From Scandinavium vulneris_A (lineage in GTDB: Bacteria; Pseudomonadota; Gammaproteobacteria; Enterobacterales; Enterobacteriaceae), in the NCBI GenBank assembly GCA_046518185.1, contig JBKGRZ010000001.1, forward strand, positions 682,001-746,000: a stretch of 64,000 bases of DNA, in the 5' to 3' direction. A program made the translations under genes and the position numbers. The notes below the pieces were generated by a model. It worked only from the letters and a program-made list of their open reading frames with translations. It did not search any database and was not told the DNA's origin. This document shows positions 41,507 to 49,458 of this stretch, piece by piece (the stretch's first letter is position 1; each line of letters opens with the position of its first letter).

Positions 41507-42058
41507 TTAAAAACGCACCACGAACGGCGTGGTGTCCGGCACCGAGACCGTCGTCGAGGCTTTCAGCTGCGGCGTACCCAGATAGAGGAAGCCGACGATT
41601 TTATCCTGCTCGCGGCACTGTAAGCCGTCGCGCACCACCGGGCTATCGGTCAACGCTCCGCTGCGCCAGATGCCGTTAAAGCCCTGCGCCACCGCTGCCA
41701 TCTGCATCGCCATTACCGCACAACCGGCGGACATTTCCTGCTCCCACACCGGCACTTTGTGCCCGGTCTGACATTTCGCCACCACCGCGATAATCAGCGG
41801 CGCGCGGAATGGCGCATTACGCGCTTTATCAATCGCTTTTTCATCCTGCCCGGCAGCAATGGCCCCTTTTTCCAGCAGCTGGCTGAAACGATCGCGCCCT
41901 TCGCCTTCAATCACAAAGAACTGCCAAGGCTGCAGGGTGCCATGATCGGGCGCACGCAGGCCCGCACGCAGAATGTTTTCCAGCTGTTCGCCTTCCGGCG
42001 CCGGATCGGCCAGACGGGAAGCGCTGCGGCGATTAACGAGTAGTTCGAGTGCATCCAT
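41507..42058 (-). CDS. ydjA: Nitroreductase family protein YdjA
   Basis: A 183-residue FMN-dependent nitroreductase-like protein, one of the smallest of the family; physiological substrate unknown. The FMN-binding RRSASRLADPAP near the N-terminus, the APDHGTLQPWQFFVIEG segment and the PVWEQEMSAGCAVMAMQMAA helix are conserved. The frame is open six codons upstream; ATG 42056-42058 with AGGAG 8 nt upstream fits the family start MDALELL. Divergent from sppA. Confidence 0.94.
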   Translation of the reverse strand: MDALELLVNRRSASRLADPAPEGEQLENILRAGLRAPDHGTLQPWQFFVIEGEGRDRFSQLLEKGAIAAGQDEKAIDKARNAPFRAPLIIAVVAKCQTGHKVPVWEQEMSAGCAVMAMQMAAVAQGFNGIWRSGALTDSPVVRDGLQCREQDKIVGFLYLGTPQLKASTTVSVPDTTPFVVRF

Positions 42059-42221
42059 TGAGAGATCTCCTGACATAGGGTTTTCATAAAATTAACATGA
42101 GAGCAGATTTTGTTACAGCAGCGGAGGCGATTCCTGCTGACAACCGGCGACGGTGTCTTTAGGATAGCCACACGTCGCGCCTTTGCGGGCGGACCTCTAT
42201 TCATTCAGGCAGGGAGAAAAC

Positions 42222-44075
42222 ATGCGAACCCTTTGGCGATTCATTGCCGGATTCTTTAAATGGACGTGGCGCTTACTGAACTTCATCCGTGAGCTGGTGT
42301 TGAACGTGTTCTTTATTCTGTTGGTGCTGGTGTGCGTGGGCATCTGGATGCAGCTGAGTAGCAGCAGCACGGAAAGCTCGGGCCGCGGCGCATTGCTGAT
42401 GGACCTGACCGGGGTGGTGGTTGATAAGCCCTCGACCAGCAGTAAAGTGGGCGCCATTGGCCGCCAACTGTTAGGCGCCAGCTCCGATCGTTTGCAGGAA
42501 AACTCGCTGTTCGATGTGGTGCAAACCATTCGCCAGGCGAAAGATGACCGGAATATCACCGGGATCGTCCTTGATTTGAAAAACTTTGCCGGGGCGGATC
42601 AGCCGTCGATGCAGTACATCGGGAAAGCGCTGCGCGAATTCCGCGACAGCGGTAAGCCGGTTTACGCCATTGGCGACGGTTACACCCAGGGTCAATACTA
42701 TCTGGCCAGCTTCGCCAACAAGATTTACCTCTCCCCGCAGGGCGAAGTGGATCTGCATGGCTTTGCCACCAACGGGCTGTACTACAAATCCCTGCTCGAT
42801 AAGCTGAAAGTGACGACCCATGTGTTCCGCGTCGGCACCTATAAGTCTGCCGTGGAGCCGTTCATCCGGGACGATATGTCTCCGGCCGCACGTGAAGCCG
42901 ACAGCCGCTGGATTGGCGAACTGTGGCAGAACTATTTGAACACCGTGGCCGCCAACCGCCAGACCACCCCGGAACAGATTTTCCCGGGCGCGCAAGGAGT
43001 GCTCGACGGCCTGCGTAAAGTCGATGGCGATACCGCGAAGTATGCCCTGGATAACAAACTGGTCGACGTGCTGGCCTCCAGTACCGAAATTGAAAAAGCG
43101 CTGACCAAGCAGTTTGGCTGGAGCAAAGCGGATAACGATTATCGCGCCGTGAGCTACTACGATTACTCGCGCAAAACGCCTTCTGATAAAGGGGCCAGCG
43201 TGGCGGTTATCTTTGCCGACGGGGCGATCATTGACGGACCGGAAACGCCGGGCAACGTTGGCGGCGATACCACCGCGTCACAGATCCGCGATGCGCGTCT
43301 TGATCCGAAAGTGAAAGCTATCGTGCTGCGTGTCAACAGCCCGGGCGGCAGCGTCAGCGCCTCTGAGGTGATCCGCTCTGAACTGGCGGCGGCACGTGCG
43401 GCCGGGAAACCGGTCGTGGTGTCGATGGGCGGCATGGCGGCCTCCGGCGGGTACTGGATTTCCACCCCGGCGGATTACATCGTGGCGAACGCCAGCACCC
43501 TCACCGGCTCGATTGGCATCTTTGGGGTTATCAATACCGTGCAGGACAGCCTGGGCTCTATCGGGGTGCATACCGATGGCGTCGCGACCTCTCCGCTGGC
43601 GGATATTTCAATGACCAAAGCCCTGCCGCAGGAAGTGCAGGAGATGATGCAACTGAGCATTGAAAACGGCTATAAACGCTTTATCACCCTGGTGGCGCAG
43701 TCACGTCACAGCACGCCGGAACAGGTGGATAAAATTGCGCAGGGCCACGTGTGGACCGGTCAGGACGCGAAAGCCAACGGGCTGGTCGATAGCCTCGGTG
43801 ATTTTGATGATGCCGTCGCCAAAGCCGCCGAACTGGCGAAGCTCAAGCAGTGGCACATTGATTATTATCAGGAAGAGCCAACGCTGTTCAACTCGGTGGT
43901 CGACAGCCTGACCGGTTCGGTTCGGGCGGCGCTGCCGGAAGCGTTGCAGGCCTATCTGCCAGCCCCGCTGGTTACCGCGGCAACGGCGATGAAGGCCGAA
44001 GGCGATAAGCTCGCAGCCTTCAATGACCCGCAGAACCGTTATGCGTTCTGCCTGACCTGCGCTAACATACGCTAA
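42222..44075 (+). CDS. sppA: Signal peptide peptidase A (protease IV)
   Basis: An inner-membrane serine protease of 617 residues that digests cleaved signal peptides. The N-terminal membrane anchor spans about residues 22-45. The protein has tandem S49 domains: the catalytic lysine is in VGTYKSAVEPFIRDDMS (about residue 209) and the catalytic serine in VSMGGMAASGGYWIS (about residue 409). The frame is open 13 codons upstream; ATG 42222 has AGGGAG upstream and the family start MRTLWRFIAGFFKW. A strong terminator follows. Confidence 0.96.
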   Translation: MRTLWRFIAGFFKWTWRLLNFIRELVLNVFFILLVLVCVGIWMQLSSSSTESSGRGALLMDLTGVVVDKPSTSSKVGAIGRQLLGASSDRLQENSLFDVVQTIRQAKDDRNITGIVLDLKNFAGADQPSMQYIGKALREFRDSGKPVYAIGDGYTQGQYYLASFANKIYLSPQGEVDLHGFATNGLYYKSLLDKLKVTTHVFRVGTYKSAVEPFIRDDMSPAAREADSRWIGELWQNYLNTVAANRQTTPEQIFPGAQGVLDGLRKVDGDTAKYALDNKLVDVLASSTEIEKALTKQFGWSKADNDYRAVSYYDYSRKTPSDKGASVAVIFADGAIIDGPETPGNVGGDTTASQIRDARLDPKVKAIVLRVNSPGGSVSASEVIRSELAAARAAGKPVVVSMGGMAASGGYWISTPADYIVANASTLTGSIGIFGVINTVQDSLGSIGVHTDGVATSPLADISMTKALPQEVQEMMQLSIENGYKRFITLVAQSRHSTPEQVDKIAQGHVWTGQDAKANGLVDSLGDFDDAVAKAAELAKLKQWHIDYYQEEPTLFNSVVDSLTGSVRAALPEALQAYLPAPLVTAATAMKAEGDKLAAFNDPQNRYAFCLTCANIR

Positions 44076-44080
44076 TTCAC

Positions 44081-44107
44081 ATCCCCTCCACCGGAGGGGA
44101 TTTTTTC
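44081..44107 (+). terminator. Terminator of sppA
   Basis: ATCCCCTCC (44081-44089) and GGAGGGGAT (44093-44101) with a 3-nt loop, followed by TTTTTC; it begins 6 nt after the sppA stop. Confidence 0.92.
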
Positions 44108-44128
44108 ATTCTGAATCCGTTACTTATC

Positions 44129-45145
44129 ATGCAAAAGAAATCAATCTACGTCGCCTACACCGGCGGGACCATTGGGATGCAGCGCTCTGAACAGGGTTAC
44201 ATTCCGGTGTCCGGCCATCTGCAACGTCAGCTGGCGCTGATGCCTGAATTCCATCGCCCGGAAATGCCAGATTTCACCATCCATGAATATGCCCCGCTGA
44301 TGGATTCTTCCGATATGACGCCGGAAGACTGGCAGCATATCGCCGAAGATATCCAGGCGCATTACGATGAGTACGATGGCTTTGTTATCCTGCACGGCAC
44401 GGATACCATGGCGTTCACCGCCTCAGCGCTGTCGTTCATGCTGGAAAATCTTGGCAAGCCGGTTATTGTGACAGGGTCACAAATCCCGCTGGCGGAGTTA
44501 CGTTCCGACGGACAAATCAATCTGCTGAATTCGTTGTACGTGGCGGCGAACTACCCGATTAACGAAGTGACGCTGTTCTTCAACAATCGCCTGTATCGCG
44601 GGAATCGCACCACCAAAGCCCATGCCGATGGTTTTGACGCGTTCGCCTCGCCGAACCTGCAACCCCTGCTGGAAGCCGGGATCCATATTCGTCGGTTAGG
44701 TACGCCCCCTGCGCCGCACGGCATGGGCGAGCTTATCGTCCACCGCATTACTCCGCAGCCGATTGGCGTGGTCACCATTTACCCGGGCATTTCCGCCGAC
44801 GTGGTGCGTAACTTCCTGCGTCAGCCGGTCAAAGCGCTGATCCTGCGTTCGTATGGCGTGGGTAACGCCCCACAAAACGGTGATTTCCTCAAGGAACTGG
44901 CAGAAGCCAGCCACCGCGGCATCGTGGTGGTTAACCTGACGCAGTGCATGTCCGGCAAGGTGAATATGGGCGGCTATGCCACCGGCAATGCCCTCGCCCA
45001 TGCAGGCGTGGTGAGCGGGTTTGATATGACCGTGGAAGCGACGCTGACCAAGCTACACTATCTGTTAACGCAGGGGCTGGATGTCGATGCGGTGCGAACC
45101 GCGATGCAGCAGAACCTGCGCGGTGAACTGACGCCTGACGAGTAA
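44129..45145 (+). CDS. ansA: Cytoplasmic L-asparaginase I
   Basis: A 338-residue low-affinity asparaginase I, identical in length to E. coli AnsA and without a signal peptide. The two catalytic threonines are Thr14 in AYTGGTIGM and the one in LHGTDTMAFTASAL (about residue 91); the lysine is in RTTKAHADGFDAF (about 163). The protein has the asparaginase I allosteric-site region TQCMSGKVNMGGYATG. The Shine-Dalgarno before ATG 44129 is weak. It lies 9 nt before pncA and forms an operon with it. Confidence 0.96.
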   Translation: MQKKSIYVAYTGGTIGMQRSEQGYIPVSGHLQRQLALMPEFHRPEMPDFTIHEYAPLMDSSDMTPEDWQHIAEDIQAHYDEYDGFVILHGTDTMAFTASALSFMLENLGKPVIVTGSQIPLAELRSDGQINLLNSLYVAANYPINEVTLFFNNRLYRGNRTTKAHADGFDAFASPNLQPLLEAGIHIRRLGTPPAPHGMGELIVHRITPQPIGVVTIYPGISADVVRNFLRQPVKALILRSYGVGNAPQNGDFLKELAEASHRGIVVVNLTQCMSGKVNMGGYATGNALAHAGVVSGFDMTVEATLTKLHYLLTQGLDVDAVRTAMQQNLRGELTPDE

Positions 45146-45154
45146 GGAACCATG

Positions 45155-45796
45155 ATGAACCGACGCGCGCTGTTACTGGTCGATTTGCAGAACGATTTTT
45201 GTGCCGGAGGTGCCCTGGCGGTGCCGGAAGGCGACAGCACGGTGGATGTGGCAAATGCGATGATCCACTGGTGCCTGGTACGCGGGGACGCCATTGTGGC
45301 GAGCCAGGACTGGCATCCGGCCAATCACGGCAGCTTTGCCAGCCAGCATGATGTTGAGCCGTATACGCAAGGTACGCTCGACGGCCTGCCACAGACCTTT
45401 TGGCCCGATCACTGCGTGCAGAATAGCGAAGGGGCGGCGCTGCACCCGATGCTGAACACGCAGTTTGTCGATGTGGTGTTTCCGAAAGGGGAAGCCGTCA
45501 ATATCGACAGCTACAGCGCCTTTTACGATAACGGGCATCGGCAGAAAACCGGTCTCGACGCGTGGCTGAAAGGTGAAAAGGTCACCGATCTTGTCGTGCT
45601 CGGCTTAGCCACCGATTACTGCGTGAAGTTTACGGTGCTCGATGCGTTGGCGTTGGGTTACGAAGTGAACGTGATTACCGACGGCTGTCGCGGGGTTAAT
45701 CTCACACCACAGGACAGCGTTCAGGCGTTTATGGAGATGGCCTCCGCCGGGGCAACGCTCTACACCCTCGCTGACTGGCAGGAAACCCAGGCCTGA
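45155..45796 (+). CDS. pncA: Nicotinamidase
   Basis: Deamidates nicotinamide to nicotinate in NAD salvage. Isochorismatase-like hydrolase of 213 residues. Catalytic triad: Asp10 in LLVDLQNDFCAGGAL, a central lysine, and the cysteine of GLATDYCVKFTVLDA (about residue 155). Metal ligands are in SQDWHPANHGSF. Two ATGs abut (45152, 45155); AAGGA is better spaced for the second, which gives the E. coli length. Cytoplasmic; couples with nadE elsewhere in the window functionally. Confidence 0.96.
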   Translation: MNRRALLLVDLQNDFCAGGALAVPEGDSTVDVANAMIHWCLVRGDAIVASQDWHPANHGSFASQHDVEPYTQGTLDGLPQTFWPDHCVQNSEGAALHPMLNTQFVDVVFPKGEAVNIDSYSAFYDNGHRQKTGLDAWLKGEKVTDLVVLGLATDYCVKFTVLDALALGYEVNVITDGCRGVNLTPQDSVQAFMEMASAGATLYTLADWQETQA

Positions 45797-45801
45797 CACC
45801 C

Positions 45802-45822
45802 TGCCCGGCATCCCGCCGGGCA
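45802..45822 (+). terminator. Hairpin after pncA
   Basis: TGCCCGGC (45802-45809) and GCCGGGCA (45815-45822) with a 5-nt loop, 6 nt after the stop; ATTCCTCTC follows, a poor U-tract. Confidence 0.6.
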
Positions 45823-45938
45823 ATTCCTCTCAAATACAATAATTTGAAGCTTTCTCGCAGTTTTAGCGAAGCGGCAATGCTACTCTTTTCTGGCTGTTTT
45901 TTCGCCACGCCGTTGTGTGGCGTGCGTATTTTTTATCA

Positions 45939-45950
45939 GTCAAAGAGGAA
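45939..45950 (+). promoter_or_regulatory. ChiX-complementary Shine-Dalgarno region of the chitinase mRNA
   Basis: GTCAAAGAGGAA is the exact complement of the ChiX seed UUCCUCUUUGAC as I remember it from E. coli. It contains the chitinase Shine-Dalgarno AGAGGAA, 5 nt before the ATG, so pairing would block ribosome binding, as ChiX does on chiP. Confidence 0.7.
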
Positions 45951-45955
45951 ACTGT

Positions 45956-47209
45956 ATGAAGCTTATGCCTGTTCTGGCAGCCTTACCCCTGCTCTGCGCG
46001 CCCTACGTTTTTGCGGCGGATATGATGTCCGTTGGCTATTTCAACGGCGGTGGCGATGTGACTGCGGGCCCTGGCGGAGATATCGACACGCTGGATGTGC
46101 GCCAGATTACCCACCTGAACTACTCGTTCGGCCTGATTTACAACGATGAAGCGGGCGAAACCAACGAGGCGTTGAAAGACGCCACTAAACTGCACCAGAT
46201 TTGGCTCTCGCCGAAGGTGATTGCCGACCTGCATAAAATCCCTGAACTGCGTAAACAAAACCCACAGCTGAAAGTGCTGCTGTCGGTCGGCGGTTGGGGG
46301 GCACGAGGATTCTCCGGGGCGGCTGACAGCCAGGAGAGCCGCGCGGTATTTATCCGCTCCGTGAATGACATCGTCAACACCTACGGTCTGGATGGCATCG
46401 ACCTCGACTGGGAATTTCCGGTCAACGGTGCCTGGGGTCTGGTCGATAAGCAGCCGCAGGATAAAGACAACTTCACCGCGCTACTGAAAGAACTGCGGGA
46501 AGCCCTGCCGAAAGAGAAATTAGTCACCGTCGCGCTGGGCGCGAATGCGGAAAGTCCGAAAAGCTGGGTCGATGTGAAGGCCATTGCGCCGTATCTGAAC
46601 TACATCAACCTGATGACCTACGATATGGCCTACGGCACGCAGTACTTCAACTCCAACCTGTATGACTCCAGCCACTGGCCAACGGTGGCTGCCGCCGACA
46701 AGTACAGCGTGGATTTTGTGGTCAACAACTATCTCGCCGCGGGACTGAAACCTGAGCAGATGAATCTGGGGATTGGCTTCTACGGCCGCGTGCCAAAACG
46801 CAGCGTTGAGCCGGGTATCGACTGGTCAAAACCCGATGCGGCGAAAAACCCGGTGACCCAGCCCTACTTTGGCGCGCCGGAAGTCGAGTTGTTCAAATCG
46901 CTCGGCTATGACCTGACCAAAGATACCTATGTGAAGTACAACGATATTGTTGCCAGACTGATTAACGATCCGCAGAAACGCTTTACCGAGCACTGGGACG
47001 ACGAGGCGAAGGTGCCGTGGCTGTCAGTGAAATCAGCACAAGGCAAACCGCTGTTTGCGCTGTCGTATGAAAATCCACGATCCGTTGACCTGAAGGCGCA
47101 GTACATCAAAGAGAAAGGTCTGGGCGGGGCGATGTTCTGGGAGTATGGCGCCGACTCGCATAACCAGCTGGCGAAGCAGCTTGCGACATCACTGGGGATT
47201 AAACACTAA
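45956..47209 (+). CDS. Secreted chitinase, glycoside hydrolase family 18
   Basis: A 417-residue GH18 enzyme expected to cleave chitin or chitooligosaccharides outside the cytoplasm. The signal peptide is MKLMPVLAALPLLCAPYVFA, cleaved about residue 20. Family motifs: SVGGWGARGFSGA (SxGG, residue 110 on) and LDGIDLDWEFP with the catalytic acid Glu153 (DxxDxDxE). Also NLMTYDMAYG and the terminal MFWEYGAD tryptophan. No separate chitin-binding domain is seen. The frame is open 13 codons upstream; ATG 45956 has AGAGGAA and starts the signal peptide. Absent from K-12 at this locus. Its products would feed the chb system. Confidence 0.9.
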   Translation: MKLMPVLAALPLLCAPYVFAADMMSVGYFNGGGDVTAGPGGDIDTLDVRQITHLNYSFGLIYNDEAGETNEALKDATKLHQIWLSPKVIADLHKIPELRKQNPQLKVLLSVGGWGARGFSGAADSQESRAVFIRSVNDIVNTYGLDGIDLDWEFPVNGAWGLVDKQPQDKDNFTALLKELREALPKEKLVTVALGANAESPKSWVDVKAIAPYLNYINLMTYDMAYGTQYFNSNLYDSSHWPTVAAADKYSVDFVVNNYLAAGLKPEQMNLGIGFYGRVPKRSVEPGIDWSKPDAAKNPVTQPYFGAPEVELFKSLGYDLTKDTYVKYNDIVARLINDPQKRFTEHWDDEAKVPWLSVKSAQGKPLFALSYENPRSVDLKAQYIKEKGLGGAMFWEYGADSHNQLAKQLATSLGIKH

Positions 47210-47218
47210 CCCGATACC

Positions 47219-47246
47219 AACCGGGCTGACGACAATCAGCCCGGTT
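47219..47246 (+). terminator. Hairpin after the chitinase
   Basis: AACCGGGCTGA (47219-47229) and TCAGCCCGGTT (47236-47246), a perfect 11-bp stem with a 6-nt loop, 9 nt after the stop; no U-tract follows. Confidence 0.7.
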
Positions 47247-47256
47247 GAGCCGGTAA

Positions 47257-47282
47257 GCCCGGTAAGCGAAGCGCCACCGGGC
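47257..47282. repeat. REP-like palindrome
   Basis: GCCCGGTAAGCGAAGCGCCACCGGGC, reverse orientation of the REP at 61912-61941. An imperfect stem GCCCGGT.../...CACCGGGC with a bulged centre. Confidence 0.75.
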
Positions 47283-47292
47283 AACAAACCAC

Positions 47293-47571
47293 TCACTGCA
47301 TTTTCAGCGTCGCAATCGGCTTCGGCGCGAGGCCAAAATCCTCTTTCAGCTGCTGTTTACTTTTCATCACCATCTGCCCTTGGGTGTCGATGGTCATGTG
47401 CTGCGCGTCGGTGTTGTAACGCGCCTGCCACAGCATCACCAGTTGCAGACTGTTCTCTTTTTGCTCCGGGGTTAACGCCACGCCATCCGGCCATTTTCCC
47501 AGCTCTACGGCGGTGGCCAGACGCAGATAAACGTCCTCGGTCATACCGTCGATAATTTGCTCAATTTCCAC
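47293..47571 (-). CDS. yeaC: DUF1315 family protein YeaC
   Basis: A 92-residue protein of unknown function, conserved in Enterobacteriaceae. The core LATAVELGKWPDGVALTPEQKEN and LQLVMLWQARYN matches E. coli YeaC. The start is a GTG (47569-47571); GAGGAG is rather far, 11 nt upstream. It follows msrB by 42 nt on the same strand, so it is probably co-transcribed. Confidence 0.92.
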   Translation of the reverse strand: MEIEQIIDGMTEDVYLRLATAVELGKWPDGVALTPEQKENSLQLVMLWQARYNTDAQHMTIDTQGQMVMKSKQQLKEDFGLAPKPIATLKMQ

Positions 47572-47613
47572 GTTCAGGCCCGCTCCTCAGGAATAATTTG
47601 CTGAATCGTTTCT

Positions 47614-48027
47614 TCAACCCTTAGTTTGGTCGCCATTTTGCTCATCGGTGAAGCTCAGTGACGCCGAGTTCACACAATAACGCTCTCCGGTCGGCTGCGG
47701 ACCATCCGGGAACACATGGCCGAGATGTGCGTCACAGTTCCCGCAACGAATTTCGGTGCGCTGCATCCCGTGAGAGTAATCATTCAGGTATTTGATCGCG
47801 GCGTCGTTCACCGGCTCATAAAAGCTCGGCCAGCCGCAGCCAGAATCATACTTGCTTTCGGCGGTAAACAGCGGCGCATCGCACACCAGACAATGGTAGA
47901 TGCCGTCACGCTTGTTGTGCAGCAGGCGGCCGGTGAACGGCGGTTCAGTACCGTGATTCTGGGTCACGTAAAATTGCATTTCGCTCAAAGAGCCTTTCAG
48001 CTCTTCCGGGGAAGGTTTATTGGCCAT
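47614..48027 (-). CDS. msrB: Peptide methionine sulfoxide reductase B
   Basis: Reduces methionine-(R)-sulfoxide in proteins. 137 residues as in E. coli. Zinc is held by two CxxC motifs (YHCLVCDAP and RCGNCDAH). The catalytic cysteine is in GERYCVNSASL near residue 118. HLGHVFPDGPQPTG is the substrate loop. The frame is open 10 codons upstream; the family start MANKPSPEEL is at ATG 48025-48027. Divergent from gapA. Confidence 0.96.
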   Translation of the reverse strand: MANKPSPEELKGSLSEMQFYVTQNHGTEPPFTGRLLHNKRDGIYHCLVCDAPLFTAESKYDSGCGWPSFYEPVNDAAIKYLNDYSHGMQRTEIRCGNCDAHLGHVFPDGPQPTGERYCVNSASLSFTDEQNGDQTKG

Positions 48028-48143
48028 ATGCTCACTTCTCGCTGTAAAAGGGACCACTTCTGCGACGATTCTAACAAAACATTAACAATGAAGTGCGAAC
48101 TTTTGTTCTAAACTTATTCGTTGCGAAAGGGCAGCCAGGTAAT

Positions 48144-48159
48144 TGTGACCCACATCACA
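48144..48159 (+). promoter_or_regulatory. CRP binding site upstream of gapA
   Basis: TGTGA-CCCACA-TCACA (48144-48159) matches both CRP half-sites perfectly. E. coli gapA has a cAMP-CRP controlled promoter. Confidence 0.8.
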
Positions 48160-48294
48160 TTATTATCTCTTATGGCCTTTAAAATTCCCGCCGCAGGCCG
48201 CATATGGAAATGAGCCCAATGGATGAGTGAGGCAGTCAGTCGCGCAAAGGTTGTGCATAGGATTGATTTGTCGCAATGATTGACACGATTCCGC

Positions 48295-48322
48295 TTGACG
48301 CTGCGTAAGGTTTTTGTAATTT
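48295..48322 (+). promoter_or_regulatory. gapA proximal promoter
   Basis: TTGACG (48295-48300) and TAATTT (48317-48322) are separated by 16 bp, giving a transcription start about 35-40 nt before the gapA ATG. Confidence 0.6.
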
Positions 48323-48365
48323 TACAGGCAACCTTTTATTCACTAACAAATAGCTGGTGGAATAT

Positions 48366-49361
48366 ATGACTATCAAAGTAGGTATCAACGGTTTTGGCCG
48401 TATCGGTCGCATTGTTTTCCGTGCTGCTCAGGAACGTTCTGACATCGAGATCGTTGCAATCAACGATCTGTTAGACGCTGACTACATGGCATACATGCTG
48501 AAGTATGACTCCACTCACGGTCGTTTTAACGGCACCGTAGAAGTGAAAGACGGTCATCTGATCGTTAACGGTAAAAAAATCCGTGTTACCGCTGAGCGTG
48601 ACCCGGCTAACCTGAAGTGGAACGAAGCAGGCGTTGACGTTGTTGCTGAAGCAACTGGTCTGTTCCTGACCGACGAAACCGCGCGTAAGCACATCACCGC
48701 TGGCGCGAAGAAAGTTGTTCTGACTGGCCCATCTAAAGATGACACCCCAATGTTTGTTAAAGGCGCTAACTTTGACAAATACCAGGGTCAGGACATCGTT
48801 TCTAACGCATCTTGCACCACCAACTGCCTGGCACCGCTGGCAAAAGTTATCAACGACAACTTCGGCATCATCGAAGGTCTGATGACGACTGTTCACGCGA
48901 CCACCGCAACTCAGAAAACCGTTGATGGCCCGTCTCACAAAGACTGGCGCGGCGGCCGCGGCGCAGCACAGAACATCATCCCATCCTCTACCGGTGCTGC
49001 TAAAGCAGTAGGTAAAGTACTGCCAGAACTGAATGGCAAACTGACTGGTATGGCGTTCCGCGTTCCGACTCCAAACGTATCCGTTGTTGACCTGACCGTT
49101 CGTCTGGAAAAAGCAGCGTCTTACGAAGAAATCAAGAAAGCAATCAAAGCGGCTTCTGAAGGCGCAATGAAAGGCGTTCTGGGTTACACCGAAGACGACG
49201 TTGTTTCTACCGACTTCAACGGCGAAGTTTGCACTTCCGTGTTCGATGCTAAAGCTGGTATCGCACTGAACGACAACTTCGTGAAACTGGTTTCCTGGTA
49301 CGACAACGAAACTGGCTACTCCAACAAAGTTCTGGACCTGATTGCTCATATCTCCAAATAA
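48366..49361 (+). CDS. gapA: Glyceraldehyde-3-phosphate dehydrogenase A
   Basis: Glycolytic and gluconeogenic NAD-dependent enzyme, 331 residues. The dinucleotide-binding GINGFGRIGRIVFRAA starts the protein. The catalytic cysteine is in SNASCTTNCLAPLAK (about residue 150) and the catalytic histidine in VHATTATQKTVDGPSHKDWRGGRGA. Codon use is strongly biased (CTG, AAC, GGT, CGT, AAA) as in very highly expressed genes, unlike its neighbours. The start is ATG 48366 after GGTGGA; the upstream in-frame codons are leader. Confidence 0.98.
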   Translation: MTIKVGINGFGRIGRIVFRAAQERSDIEIVAINDLLDADYMAYMLKYDSTHGRFNGTVEVKDGHLIVNGKKIRVTAERDPANLKWNEAGVDVVAEATGLFLTDETARKHITAGAKKVVLTGPSKDDTPMFVKGANFDKYQGQDIVSNASCTTNCLAPLAKVINDNFGIIEGLMTTVHATTATQKTVDGPSHKDWRGGRGAAQNIIPSSTGAAKAVGKVLPELNGKLTGMAFRVPTPNVSVVDLTVRLEKAASYEEIKKAIKAASEGAMKGVLGYTEDDVVSTDFNGEVCTSVFDAKAGIALNDNFVKLVSWYDNETGYSNKVLDLIAHISK

Positions 49362-49393
49362 GTTGAGATGAGAATCTGATTCAAAACGGATCT

Positions 49394-49420
49394 AAAAAGG
49401 CGACCTCGGTCGCCTTTTTT
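49394..49420 (+). terminator. Terminator of gapA
   Basis: AAAAAGGCGACC (49394-49405) and GGTCGCCTTTTT (49408-49419) with a 2-nt loop form a 12-bp stem with built-in U-tract. It lies in the gapA-yeaD spacer. Confidence 0.92.
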
Positions 49421-49458
49421 ATTGCTTTACGTTTACGGCTAACCTTTAGGATTGCACC

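Larger units (their letters stand above)
48028..48365. other. Divergent msrB-gapA promoter region
   Basis: 338 bp without a gene. It holds a perfect CRP-type palindrome and the gapA P1-like promoter, with a leader of about 45 nt. Several further promoters are known for gapA in E. coli; I can place only one with reasonable support. Confidence 0.65.

Noticed and set aside
48471..49349. 292-codon open frame antisense to gapA
   Set aside because: Long antisense frames are expected opposite strongly codon-biased genes. It has no ribosome-binding site or recognisable domain, and the plus strand clearly encodes GapA.
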